Part shown: one piece after another, positions 51,714 to 62,593 of the stretch
Layout of the letters: every line of letters begins with the position of its first letter
How positions within the stretch are numbered: position 1 is the stretch's first letter
Assembly: GCF_030464885.1 (NCBI RefSeq)
Contig: NZ_JALPRJ010000035.1
Location: 1 to 64,000, forward strand
Reading direction: 5' to 3'
Length of the DNA: 64,000 nt
Origin: Caballeronia sp. SEWSISQ10-4 2
Lineage (GTDB): Bacteria > Pseudomonadota > Gammaproteobacteria > Burkholderiales > Burkholderiaceae
Made by a program: the position numbers and the translations under genes
The notes under the pieces: generated by a model
Told to the model about the DNA's origin: nothing
The model's database searches: none
What the model saw: the letters and a program-made list of their open reading frames with translations, nothing else

Positions 51714-53108
51714 TCAGATTGCCCATCCGCCGAGATAAAACGCGGCGAGCACCGCTGCGATCGCGACCGTGCCGACGTTCAGTTTCTTGTACTCGCCGGA
51801 AACCACCCGGCCGATGACGAGCGTGCAGAAACCGAGCATGATGCCGGTCACAATATTCGCCGACAGCACAATGAACACGGCGCAGACGAGACCGGACATG
51901 GCGTCGACGAGATCGTCCATGTGAAGCTTGCTCACGCTGGCGAGCATCAGCAGGCCAACATACATCAGGGCGGGAGCCGTGGCGTACGAAGGCACGAGCC
52001 CGGCGAGCGGCGAGAAGAACATCACCAGCAGGAACATCACGCCAACGGTAGCGGCCGCCAAGCCCGACTTCGCGCCTGCAGCCACGCCCACAGTCGATTC
52101 GATATACGCCGCAGCCGGTGCACCGCCCAGGCACGCGGCGACGATCGAGCTGACGGAGTCCGCGGTCAACGCCCGGCCGCCGTTCACAATACGGCCTTTC
52201 TCATCGATCTGACCTGCCTGTCCAGCCACTGCGCGAATCGTGCCGGTGGCGTCGAAGACGGCGGTCATCACCAGTGCGAACACGCTTGGCAACACGGCCA
52301 GCGACAGCGCGCCGCGAATGTCCATGGCGCCGATCAGCGATGCATGTCCGGGAGCGCTCAACGAGGGCAATGCGAACACGCCGGTGAAACGAACGGCGGG
52401 ATCGAAGGCCAGTCCCAGCGCCGACAACCCGACCACTACGAGCAAGATTCCCCCCGGCACGCGCCGGCGCTCCAGGCCGATGATCGCGGCAAGTCCGAAG
52501 ATCGACATCAGCACCGGAAACGCCGTGATATGACCGAGCGAAACGGGCATTCCCGCACCCGGATTTTTCACGATCAGGCCGACATCATTCGACGCGATCA
52601 GCAGCAGAAACAAGCCGATCCCGATCCCCGTGCCATGTGCGACGCCCGCCGGCAGGTTGCGCAGGATCCACGAGCGCACCCCGGTGACGGAGACTGCGGT
52701 GAAGGTGATGCCCATCAGGAACACCGCGCCGAGCGCGACGGCTGGCGAGAGCCCTTTGCCCAGCACCAGCCCGAAAGCGGTAAACGCGGTGAGCGAGATC
52801 GCACAGCCGATCGCGATTGGCAAGCGCGCCCATATACCCATCAAAAGCGAACCGAAAGCGGTCGTCAGGCAGACCGCCACGAAGACGGCGCGCGTATCGA
52901 AGCCGGCCTTGCCCAGCATTTCCGGCACGACAAACACGGAATAAACCATCGCCAGGAAGGTGGTAATACCTGCTATCACCTCGCGCCGCTGCGTACTGCC
53001 GCGCGCGCTGATCTGAAAATACCGGTCGATTAATCCGCCGGATTGAGACGCGGGGGCATCGTCCTGAATGTCGATGCCGCCGAGCGGCTGGGCGTGGGGT
53101 TCCATCAT
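51714..53108 (-). CDS. NCS2-family purine/xanthine-type permease (AzgA-like)
   Basis: A 464-aa integral membrane protein with about 12-14 TM segments. It resembles the hypoxanthine/guanine AzgA/PbuG branch: an N-terminal motif with EVIAGITTFLAMVYSVFVVP, GIWARLPIAIGCAISLTAF, and a second-half motif AYIESTVGVAAGAKSGLAA. Likely H+-driven nucleobase uptake. ATG 53108 or 53105 is possible; the frame from 53141 adds 11 residues. Confidence 0.87.
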   Translation of the reverse strand: MMEPHAQPLGGIDIQDDAPASQSGGLIDRYFQISARGSTQRREVIAGITTFLAMVYSVFVVPEMLGKAGFDTRAVFVAVCLTTAFGSLLMGIWARLPIAIGCAISLTAFTAFGLVLGKGLSPAVALGAVFLMGITFTAVSVTGVRSWILRNLPAGVAHGTGIGIGLFLLLIASNDVGLIVKNPGAGMPVSLGHITAFPVLMSIFGLAAIIGLERRRVPGGILLVVVGLSALGLAFDPAVRFTGVFALPSLSAPGHASLIGAMDIRGALSLAVLPSVFALVMTAVFDATGTIRAVAGQAGQIDEKGRIVNGGRALTADSVSSIVAACLGGAPAAAYIESTVGVAAGAKSGLAAATVGVMFLLVMFFSPLAGLVPSYATAPALMYVGLLMLASVSKLHMDDLVDAMSGLVCAVFIVLSANIVTGIMLGFCTLVIGRVVSGEYKKLNVGTVAIAAVLAAFYLGGWAI

Positions 53109-53367
53109 GAGCTGTTCTCCTTTATCAGCAGGCTGAAACAAGCGCGTCGTATAGTCTTGGCAGACCGGCCGCGCCGTCTTCAGGGTCGTCTCGATAGGTT
53201 TGATTTATGTTGTTGGCCGGAGCCAACGCACTGGACTGGGCCAGCACAGAGACTAGGCGATCATTAAGCCGCCTCCAATCTCAAAAACGGGATTCCAGTC
53301 ATGCCGCGATCCTTATAAGGTCTGTTTCCATGCGGCTTTGAAAGGCGTGCACGTGCTGTAGAAAAGC

Positions 53368-53399
53368 CAAAGGGCCAGGTCGAATGACCTGGCCCTTTG
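53368..53399. terminator. Intrinsic terminator downstream of ggt
   Basis: A perfect 14-bp stem, CAAAGGGCCAGGTC with GACCTGGCCCTTTG, has a GAAT loop. It lies 36 bp beyond the ggt stop on the minus strand and is followed there by a GCTTTTC segment. The rest of 53109-53434 shows no gene. Confidence 0.85.
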
Positions 53400-53434
53400 A
53401 CTTGGTTGGAACTACGTGGAACTAACGCGACACC

Positions 53435-55180
53435 TTACTGAATCACGCGCGTCACGCCGCGGCCGCGCGGATCGGCCGCTGGTTCGGGCGTCGTGCCGTC
53501 GATCTTGATGACCTGGATATCGCCGTTGAAACCCTGCTTCGCGAGCGTATATCCCTTCGCTTCCAGCTCTTTCGCGAGATCGCCGTCAATGGGCTTGTAC
53601 GGTTCCCAGAAAATCGTGTTCGGCGGCAGCAACTGATGATGGAAGCGCATTGCCGCGACCGCATCGGGCAGGGGCATCGAGAAGTCGTAGACGTTGTTGA
53701 TGACCTGAAAGATCGATGTAAAGATGCGCGAGCCACCCGGCGTGCCGATCACCATCGCGACTTGATCGTCCTTCGTGAGGATGGTCGGTGTCATCGAGGA
53801 AAGCGGGCGCTTGCGCGGCTCGATCGCGTTGGCGTCGCTGCCCACTACACCGAACATGTTTGCCACGCCCGGTTTCGAAGAGAAGTCGTCCATCTCGTCG
53901 TTCAGCACCACACCTGTACCGTCCGCCACCACGCCCGAGCCGAAATAGCCGTTGATGGTGTACGTATTCGATACCGCATTGCCCCACTTGTCGACCACCG
54001 AGAAGTGCGTGGTTTCAGCCTTTTCCGGCATCGTGGTGCCGAGGCCCGGAACGACGCTCTTGGTGTCAGACGGCGTATCGGGATTGACTTCCGATGCACG
54101 CTTCAGGATGTAGTCGTCGTCGATGAGCTTTGCGATAGGCACCTTGTAGAAGTCGGGATCGCCGAGATACTGGGCGCGATCGGCGAACACGCGCTTTTCA
54201 ATTTCCGCGGTCAGGTGAATGTATTGCGCGGAATTGAGCGGCACGTCGGCATACTTGTCCTTGAGATCGGCTTTCATCTTCAGCAACTGTACGAGACCGA
54301 TACCGCCGGAACTCGGCGGTGGCGCGGTGATGATGCGATAGCCGTTCCAGCTCGCGAGCACCGGTTGCCGCCAGACCGCCTTGTATTCCTTCAGATCCTG
54401 TGCCGTGATCAGGCCATGGCCGGTCATGGCGGTGGCGATCAGATCCGCTGTCTGGCCTTCATAGAAGCCCTTGGCGCCTTTATCCGAAATGCGTTGAAGC
54501 GTCGCGGCCAGTTCCGGCTGCTTGAAGTTCACGCCTTTACTCAGGGTTCCGAAGTAACTGTCGAAATTGGTCTTGCCTGCGAATTCCTTCGACGCCGCGT
54601 CTTTGCGTTCCTGCAGTTGATCGCTGACTTCAAAACCGTCCTGTGCGTACTTGATCGCGGGCGCCACAACCTGTTTCCATTTCAGCTTGCCGAAGCGCTT
54701 CTGCGCTTCCCACATGCCCGAGACCGTGCCCGGCACGCCCACTGCACGATACCCATAGAGGCTCATGCCCTTGATGACTTCGCCCTTGTCGTCGAGATAC
54801 ATGTTCTTCGTGGCGGCGATCGGGGCGCGCTCGCGATAGTCGAGGAAGTAGGGCCGATGATCCACGTAGAGCGTCATGAAACCGCCGCCGCCCAGGTTGC
54901 CCGCTTCCGGATAGGTCACCGCCAGCGTGAAAGCGATTGCGACGGCTGCGTCGACCGCATTACCGCCCTCCTTGAAGATCTGCTCGGCTGCGTCGGCCGC
55001 GAACTTGTCGGCGACCGCCACTGCCGAAGCGGTCAGGACCGCCGGTTGCGGCGTGACTTTCGCGTAGGCCGGTGCGCTTTCGACAAACGCGAACGAGATC
55101 GAAAACGCCGCGGCAGCGAGGGTTCCGAGCGCGAACGAACGTGTGCGATGCAGCGAACTCATGGACTTCTTCATGGACAT
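53435..55180 (-). CDS. ggt: Gamma-glutamyltransferase (periplasmic)
   Basis: A 581-aa secreted N-terminal-nucleophile hydrolase that cleaves gamma-glutamyl bonds, e.g. in glutathione. A signal peptide lies at about residues 1-40 (basic start, then FALGTLAAAAFSISFAF, ending APAYA). The autocleavage/catalytic Thr is in the motif TTHFSVVDKWGNAV near residue 390. Family segments GGFMTLYVDHRPYFLDYRE and PLSSMTPTILTKD are present. A LysR gene and an oligopeptide transporter are close, suggesting peptide or glutathione salvage. Confidence 0.93.
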   Translation of the reverse strand: MSMKKSMSSLHRTRSFALGTLAAAAFSISFAFVESAPAYAKVTPQPAVLTASAVAVADKFAADAAEQIFKEGGNAVDAAVAIAFTLAVTYPEAGNLGGGGFMTLYVDHRPYFLDYRERAPIAATKNMYLDDKGEVIKGMSLYGYRAVGVPGTVSGMWEAQKRFGKLKWKQVVAPAIKYAQDGFEVSDQLQERKDAASKEFAGKTNFDSYFGTLSKGVNFKQPELAATLQRISDKGAKGFYEGQTADLIATAMTGHGLITAQDLKEYKAVWRQPVLASWNGYRIITAPPPSSGGIGLVQLLKMKADLKDKYADVPLNSAQYIHLTAEIEKRVFADRAQYLGDPDFYKVPIAKLIDDDYILKRASEVNPDTPSDTKSVVPGLGTTMPEKAETTHFSVVDKWGNAVSNTYTINGYFGSGVVADGTGVVLNDEMDDFSSKPGVANMFGVVGSDANAIEPRKRPLSSMTPTILTKDDQVAMVIGTPGGSRIFTSIFQVINNVYDFSMPLPDAVAAMRFHHQLLPPNTIFWEPYKPIDGDLAKELEAKGYTLAKQGFNGDIQVIKIDGTTPEPAADPRGRGVTRVIQ

Positions 55181-55317
55181 CTTGCTCCTCCTGAAAATGG
55201 GTAACCGCCTTTCCCGGTCGCCTTTTCCGGCGAAGCGCTTGGGCGGAGACGCTCCGGGGCTTATATCACGGGCGCAATTGATTCGGCGGCGGCTAACACA
55301 CCCGGGTGAGCAACTGC

Positions 55318-56247
55318 TCAGGCGTCGACGCCGGTGGGCGCGTGTGCTTCATCCAGGAAATACGTGGCCACCACGCGCAGGACGGATTCACGGAACGAAG
55401 CGACGAGATCCGAGCGTATGCCGCTGCTTGGATACGACAGCACGTATTCGTATTCGATAGCGGCCTCGAACGGGCGCACGACCACGCCGTGAGCCCGCCA
55501 CACCTTGGCTGCGAACGGTTCGACAATCGACACACCCAGACCGCCCGCGACCATTGCATAGCGTGTGTGGGCGGTGTCGGTCAGGACCGTGTAGTTCGCG
55601 CGGTCTTCGCCGGCCGCGAACAGCGACTGTTCGGCCGCGTAAGGCTGGCGCGAATTCGGCAGCCAGCCGATGATGCGTTCGCCACGCAGATCCTGTGCTC
55701 GCACCGATTTTTTCTTCGCCAGCCGATGCGATGCCGGCATCGCGCACTGCGCACGCGCATGCAGCAGCTTTTCCACTTCGATACCCGCAACCGATGCAAA
55801 TGCCTGGCTGATCGCGACGTCGGCCTTATGGTTCTGCAGGATCGTGAGTACCTCCGGGACCTTCACCGAATCGACGCGTATGGGCACGCCCGGATGACGC
55901 TCGACGAAATCCGCGAGGATGGGCGGCAGCAGCGTGCTGGCGAGCACGGGTAAGCAAGCGACCGTCAGCCCCTCGGACGCTTCGTCGCGAATGATTTCGG
56001 CGACCTGTTTCAGGCGTTCGAGCCCCAGGAAATTCTCTTCGACGGACTTATAAAAGCGCAGCCCGGCGTTGGTCGGATTTAACCGACCGCCCACGCGGCT
56101 GAACAGGCTAAAACCGAGGTCAGCCTCTAAATCGGCGATCAAACGGCTGATGGCGGGCTGAGTGACGTGCATCACACGCGCAGCCCCGACACTGGTACCC
56201 GTCATGATCAACTGGCGGAAAGCTTCTATCTGGCGAAAACGGATCAT
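55318..56247 (-). CDS. LysR-type regulator, upstream of ggt
   Basis: A 309-aa LysR-family regulator. The HTH N-terminus is MIRFRQIEAFRQLIMTGTSV with the recognition helix near VTQPAISRLIADLEADLGFS (residues 29-48). A co-inducer domain follows from about residue 90. It lies 137 bp upstream of ggt on the same strand and divergent from oppA, so it may regulate both. The start at 56247 was chosen over 56301 as the HTH begins here. Confidence 0.85.
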   Translation of the reverse strand: MIRFRQIEAFRQLIMTGTSVGAARVMHVTQPAISRLIADLEADLGFSLFSRVGGRLNPTNAGLRFYKSVEENFLGLERLKQVAEIIRDEASEGLTVACLPVLASTLLPPILADFVERHPGVPIRVDSVKVPEVLTILQNHKADVAISQAFASVAGIEVEKLLHARAQCAMPASHRLAKKKSVRAQDLRGERIIGWLPNSRQPYAAEQSLFAAGEDRANYTVLTDTAHTRYAMVAGGLGVSIVEPFAAKVWRAHGVVVRPFEAAIEYEYVLSYPSSGIRSDLVASFRESVLRVVATYFLDEAHAPTGVDA

Positions 56248-56367
56248 TGTTTGGAACCTGCCTGCACGGACCTCAAGGACGCCGATGTTAGCGCGAACCA
56301 CGGGCGCCTGCTGATTTACGGCCGCGCGCGCGTGGATAAAGCGCGAGTCGAACCCCCAGCTTCCCGC

Positions 56368-56393
56368 TTATACCCAAAACACATGGGCTATAA
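56368..56393. promoter_or_regulatory. LysR-box-like inverted repeat upstream of the LysR gene
   Basis: TTATACCC (56368-56375) pairs with GGG-C-TATAA (56385-56393), an interrupted dyad. An overlapping ACATG-N11-CATGT repeat spans 56381-56401. They are 120 bp upstream of the LysR start and in the 477-bp gap to oppA, fitting an autoregulatory operator. Confidence 0.35.
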
Positions 56394-56724
56394 GCACATG
56401 TGAGTGGATTCCACTTTATTGCTCTGAAATACTCCCGGCGAACTCGGTTTTGTCGCCCGTTCGTATGACTTGTAAAGCTTTTTGAAAGTAGCGTACTGGC
56501 GACGCGGTAAGGGCCGGCACACAATGCGGGCCTTTGATCAACGATGTTCGAAAGCAAAATGTTAGGTGGGCTAAGATGCTCGCCGTTGCGTCCGTCTGCT
56601 CTGGCATGCGGACTGCGGCACATAGCGGCACATAAAGACACACCTCACCGTGTTGCGCAGGGCCAAAAGCTCTTGTAATCCGGCGCTCCGGTGCCTGATG
56701 AACAAATAAATAACAAGGATTCCC

Positions 56725-58425
56725 ATGACGTTGTTTGCAGTACTCGTTGCCCGTAGCGCTCGCATTGACGCTTTTTTTCGTCCGGGCGATGCTGTTCATC
56801 GCCGCGTTTCCCGCAAGTGGCTTCCGGCCCTTGCAGCGAGTGTCTGCGTTGCAGCGGCAAGCAACGTTCATCTGGCTCATGCGGCCATCGTGCCGTCCGG
56901 TGTGCAGCTTGCGGCGAAGCAGGAACTGGTGCGCAACAACGCGTCCGAGGTCGAGACCCTCGATCCGAACCTGGCTGAGACTGTGCCGGCCAACAACGTT
57001 ACGCGTGACCTTTTTGAGGGCCTGACCGCGACCAATGCCGACGGGACCGTCGTGCCAGGCGTGGCGGAAAAATGGGAGCAGAAGGATGCAACCACGTGGA
57101 TTTTCCATCTGCGAAAGAACGCAAAGTGGTCGAACGGCGAGCCGGTGGTCGCGAGCGATTTCGTATATGGCTGCCAGCGTCTTGTCGACCCGAAGATTGC
57201 TTCGCCGTATGCCAATACGTTTGGCATCTTCTTGCTGAATGGCGCTGAAATCGTGGCGGGCAAGAAATCACCGGACACGCTGGGCGTGCGCGCAATCGAC
57301 CCGTACACGGTCGAGATCAAGACGCCGTATCCGGTGTCGTTCATCCCGGAACTGATGTCGAATACGAATCTCGGTCCGGTCAACAAGGCCGCCGTCGATA
57401 AGTACGGCCGCGACTGGACCAAACCCGGCAAGCTGGTGAGCAACGGTGCGTTCATGCTGAAGGATTGGCAGGTGAACAGCAAGCTTGTGCTGGTACGCAA
57501 CCCGCAGTACTGGGACATCGCGCATGTGCAGTTGTCGCAAGTGACGTACCTTCCGGTCGAGAGCGAGACCTCGGACATCAAGTTGTTCCAGTCGGGCGAC
57601 AACGACTGGGTGTATCAGTTGCCGTCCGGCATGTATCCGAAATACAAGCAGGAGTTCGCCGCCGACATGAAGATCGCGCCGATGCTCGGACTGCGCTACT
57701 ACTCATTCAACAACAAAGATCCCCTGCTTAAGGACGTGCGCGTGCGCCAGGCGCTCTCCATGGTGATCGACCGCGACATCCTCGCACAACGAGTGACCGC
57801 GGACGGGCAGATCCCCGCGTACGGCGTGATTGTGAAGGGCGTGAAGGGTGCGGATGTGACGGCTTACGACTGGTCGACGTGGTCGATGGCGAAGCGCGTG
57901 GAAGAAGCGAAGAAGCTGCTCGCACAAGCGGGCGTGAAGCCGGACACGACGCTGCACTTTGCGATGAACACGAGCGACTATCACAAGAAAATGGCAATTT
58001 TTGCGGCCTCCGAGTGGAAAACGAAGCTCGGTCTGGACACGCAGATCGACGCGATGGAGTTCAAGGTCCTGCTGAAGAAGCGTCATACCGGCGACTACCA
58101 GATTGCACGCAATGGCTGGGTCGCAGACTATAACGACGCGACCACGTTCCTGCAGCTTGTGCAATGCGGTTCGGACCAGAACGACAGCGGCAATTGCAAT
58201 CCCAAGGCCGACGCGCTTATCAAAGAAGCGAACGAAAGTACGGACCAGGTTAAACGCACGCAGTTGCAAACCCAGGCCGCGAAGCTCGTGATGGACGACT
58301 ATCCGATCCTGCCGCTGCTGCAGTACACCACGGTCCGGCTAGTGAAAAGCTATGTGGGCGGTTACTCGCTGAAAAACCCGATGGACCGTTACCGCAGCAA
58401 GGACATGTATATCGTGGCGCACTGA
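56725..58425 (+). CDS. oppA: Oligopeptide ABC transporter substrate-binding protein (OppA/MppA)
   Basis: A 566-aa periplasmic binding protein of the SBP_5 family. The signal peptide is long (residues 1-53; WLPALAASVCVAAASNVHLAHAA). The family segments NNASEVETLDPNLAETVPANN, FHLRKNAKWSNGEPVVASDF and NGAFMLKDWQ are present. It binds peptides for the OppBCDF permease directly downstream. ATG 56725 is the annotated start; the ribosome-binding site AAGGA precedes it. Confidence 0.91.
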   Translation: MTLFAVLVARSARIDAFFRPGDAVHRRVSRKWLPALAASVCVAAASNVHLAHAAIVPSGVQLAAKQELVRNNASEVETLDPNLAETVPANNVTRDLFEGLTATNADGTVVPGVAEKWEQKDATTWIFHLRKNAKWSNGEPVVASDFVYGCQRLVDPKIASPYANTFGIFLLNGAEIVAGKKSPDTLGVRAIDPYTVEIKTPYPVSFIPELMSNTNLGPVNKAAVDKYGRDWTKPGKLVSNGAFMLKDWQVNSKLVLVRNPQYWDIAHVQLSQVTYLPVESETSDIKLFQSGDNDWVYQLPSGMYPKYKQEFAADMKIAPMLGLRYYSFNNKDPLLKDVRVRQALSMVIDRDILAQRVTADGQIPAYGVIVKGVKGADVTAYDWSTWSMAKRVEEAKKLLAQAGVKPDTTLHFAMNTSDYHKKMAIFAASEWKTKLGLDTQIDAMEFKVLLKKRHTGDYQIARNGWVADYNDATTFLQLVQCGSDQNDSGNCNPKADALIKEANESTDQVKRTQLQTQAAKLVMDDYPILPLLQYTTVRLVKSYVGGYSLKNPMDRYRSKDMYIVAH

Positions 58426-58517
58426 GCGCGACGCAACGCCCGCAATACTATCCAGCAAACAGCAAGAGGCGGTTGCCGTGACGAGTCTTGTCACGACGCC
58501 GCCAGGAGAGATGTTCC

Positions 58518-59438
58518 ATGTGGTCTTATACGTTGAGGCGCGTGCTGCTGACGGTGCCTACGCTGCTGATTGTTGTCACCGTCTGTTATCTGCTGCTGCA
58601 CGCCACGCCGGGCGGTCCGTTCGACGGTGAACGCAAGGTCTCCGCCGAAGTGCTCGCGAACCTGCAGGCGAAATACCATCTCGGCGAACCGCTGTGGAAG
58701 CAGTACCTGCTGTATCTCAACAGCCTCCTGCACGGCGACCTGGGTGCATCGTTCCGATACGCCGACTGGAGCGTCAACGACCTCGTGCTACGTGCGTTGC
58801 CGGTGTCGCTGACTATTGGCGGTGTGTCCATGCTGCTTGCCATCGTGTTCGGCGTGGTGCTCGGCATCTTCGCGGCGCTCTATCGCAATAGTCCGGCTGA
58901 CTATCTGCTGATGATCATTGGTAACGCAGGCAGCGCATTTCCCTCGTTCGTGATCGGACCGGTTCTTATCCTCGTGTTCGCAATCCTGTTGAAGTGGCTG
59001 CCGGCCGGCGGCTGGAACGGCTTTCATGTGCGCTACATGGTGCTGCCGGTGCTGCTGCTGACCATCATCAACGTGGCGACCGTGGGACGCGTGACACGCG
59101 GCAGCCTGATCGAGGTGATGAACACCAACTATATTCGAACAGCCTATGCCAAGGGCTTGTCGCGCTGGACGGTCGTGCTGCGCCACGCGCTGCGGCCGAC
59201 CATGATTCCCGTAGTCTCGGTGATCGGTCCGCTCGCGATCGGCTCGATCACGGCGGCGGTCGTCACCGAGTCCGTGTTCTCGTTGCCGGGAGTCGGAAAG
59301 CTGATCGTGAACGGCGCGGCCAATCGCGATTACACGCTCGTGCTGGGGCTGGTCGTGCTGGTGACGGTGGTCGCGGTGCTGCTCAATCTGCTGGTCGATC
59401 TCGCGTATGCGTGGCTCGATCCGAAAATCCGCTACTGA
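58518..59438 (+). CDS. oppB: Oligopeptide ABC transporter permease OppB
   Basis: A 306-aa inner-membrane permease with six TM segments. The N-terminus MWSYTLRRVLLTVPTLLIVV and the EAA-like loop NYIRTAYAKGLSRWTVVLRHALRP are typical of OppB. ATG 58518 has a GGAGAG ribosome-binding site; ATG 58488 would add ten residues. It is the second gene of the opp operon. Confidence 0.93.
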   Translation: MWSYTLRRVLLTVPTLLIVVTVCYLLLHATPGGPFDGERKVSAEVLANLQAKYHLGEPLWKQYLLYLNSLLHGDLGASFRYADWSVNDLVLRALPVSLTIGGVSMLLAIVFGVVLGIFAALYRNSPADYLLMIIGNAGSAFPSFVIGPVLILVFAILLKWLPAGGWNGFHVRYMVLPVLLLTIINVATVGRVTRGSLIEVMNTNYIRTAYAKGLSRWTVVLRHALRPTMIPVVSVIGPLAIGSITAAVVTESVFSLPGVGKLIVNGAANRDYTLVLGLVVLVTVVAVLLNLLVDLAYAWLDPKIRY

Positions 59439-59456
59439 AATAATGAGTCAACCAGC

Positions 59457-60371
59457 ATGAGGTCCGCAATGAAACAAGGTTCCCTGGTCCCCGCGCTCGA
59501 AAGCGTGCTGGCCGTGCCGGTGGAAGGCCGCAGCCCATGGCAGGACGCCCGTATGCGCTTTGCGCGCAACAAGGCCGCCGTGGCAAGTCTCGTGATCCTG
59601 CTGCTGATCACGCTGGCCTGCGCGATCGGCCCGATGCTGCTGCCGAACGCCTTCGATTCCACCGACTGGAACATGATGAGTTCCACGCCAACGTTTGCGA
59701 ACTGGCATCTGTTCGGTACTGATGAAACCGGCCGCGACCTGCTGGTGCGCTGCCTGGTAGGAGGCCGTGTCTCGCTGATGATCGGTGGGCTCGCCACGCT
59801 GACGTCGGTCACGCTCGGCATTGTATGGGGCGCGATTGCAGGGTTCGTAGGCGGCCGCGTGGACAACGCAATGATGCGTATTGTCGACATGATGTACGCG
59901 ATCCCGTACCTTCTGATCGCCATCCTGATGGTCACGCTGCTCGGCCGCGAGTTCTATCTCGTTGTGCTGACCATTACGGTGTTCTCGTGGATGGACATGG
60001 CACGGGTCGTACGCGGCCAGACGCTCGCGATCCGGTCGAAAGAATACATTGAGGCGGCGCGCGCTATCGGTGTGTCGACGGGCGGCATCATCCTGCGTCA
60101 CATCGTCCCGAACCTGCTCGGCATCGTTGCGATTTACACAACGGTTACGGTTCCTGGCGTTATTCTTACGGAGTCCGTGCTATCGTTTCTCGGACTCGGC
60201 GTGCAGGAGCCGATGACCAGCTGGGGCGTGCTGATTCAGGACGGCGTCGGTGTGATGGAAACGGCGCCCTGGATTCTCTTGTTCCCGGCGGCGTTGTTGT
60301 CGGTGACGCTGTATTGCATCAACTTTGTTGGCGACGGTCTGCGCGACGCGCTCGACCCGAAGGATCGGTAA
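59457..60371 (+). CDS. oppC: Oligopeptide ABC transporter permease OppC
   Basis: A 304-aa permease that pairs with OppB. The extended cytosolic N-terminus with SPWQDARMRFARNKAAVASLV precedes TM1. DETGRDLLVRCLVGGRVSL and the EAA loop YIEAARAIGVSTGGIILRHI are typical. ATG 59457 or 59469 may be used. oppD starts 5 bp after. Confidence 0.93.
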   Translation: MRSAMKQGSLVPALESVLAVPVEGRSPWQDARMRFARNKAAVASLVILLLITLACAIGPMLLPNAFDSTDWNMMSSTPTFANWHLFGTDETGRDLLVRCLVGGRVSLMIGGLATLTSVTLGIVWGAIAGFVGGRVDNAMMRIVDMMYAIPYLLIAILMVTLLGREFYLVVLTITVFSWMDMARVVRGQTLAIRSKEYIEAARAIGVSTGGIILRHIVPNLLGIVAIYTTVTVPGVILTESVLSFLGLGVQEPMTSWGVLIQDGVGVMETAPWILLFPAALLSVTLYCINFVGDGLRDALDPKDR

Positions 60372-60376
60372 GCATC

Positions 60377-62351
<1,975 letters not shown>

Positions 62352-62440
62352 TTTAACCGCCGTTTCAACAACCCCAGGCAGGGTTCAAAACCACCGTTTC
62401 TGACGGCGGTCAGGGAGTCGTTCGACCAATCGTGAAGTTT

Positions 62441-62476
62441 CCGTAGTCCCAGTAGTCGCTGTGGTCCATGTAGTCA
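62441..62476. repeat. Four imperfect 9-bp units around GTAGTC
   Basis: CCGTAGTCC, CAGTAGTCG, CTGTGGTCC and ATGTAGTCA lie in tandem between oppF and the OprD gene. They are imperfect, and no gene is supported in this gap. Confidence 0.55.
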
Positions 62477-62593
62477 CAACCCTCCGGTGTGTCGTTCCGA
62501 GCCCGGCGTGAGTTTTTGCGCTCGTGCCGAAATGATATGAGAACGGCTGTCGGCCATCTTTACTCGCTGCCAATAAAAATACGAGACAAATCC

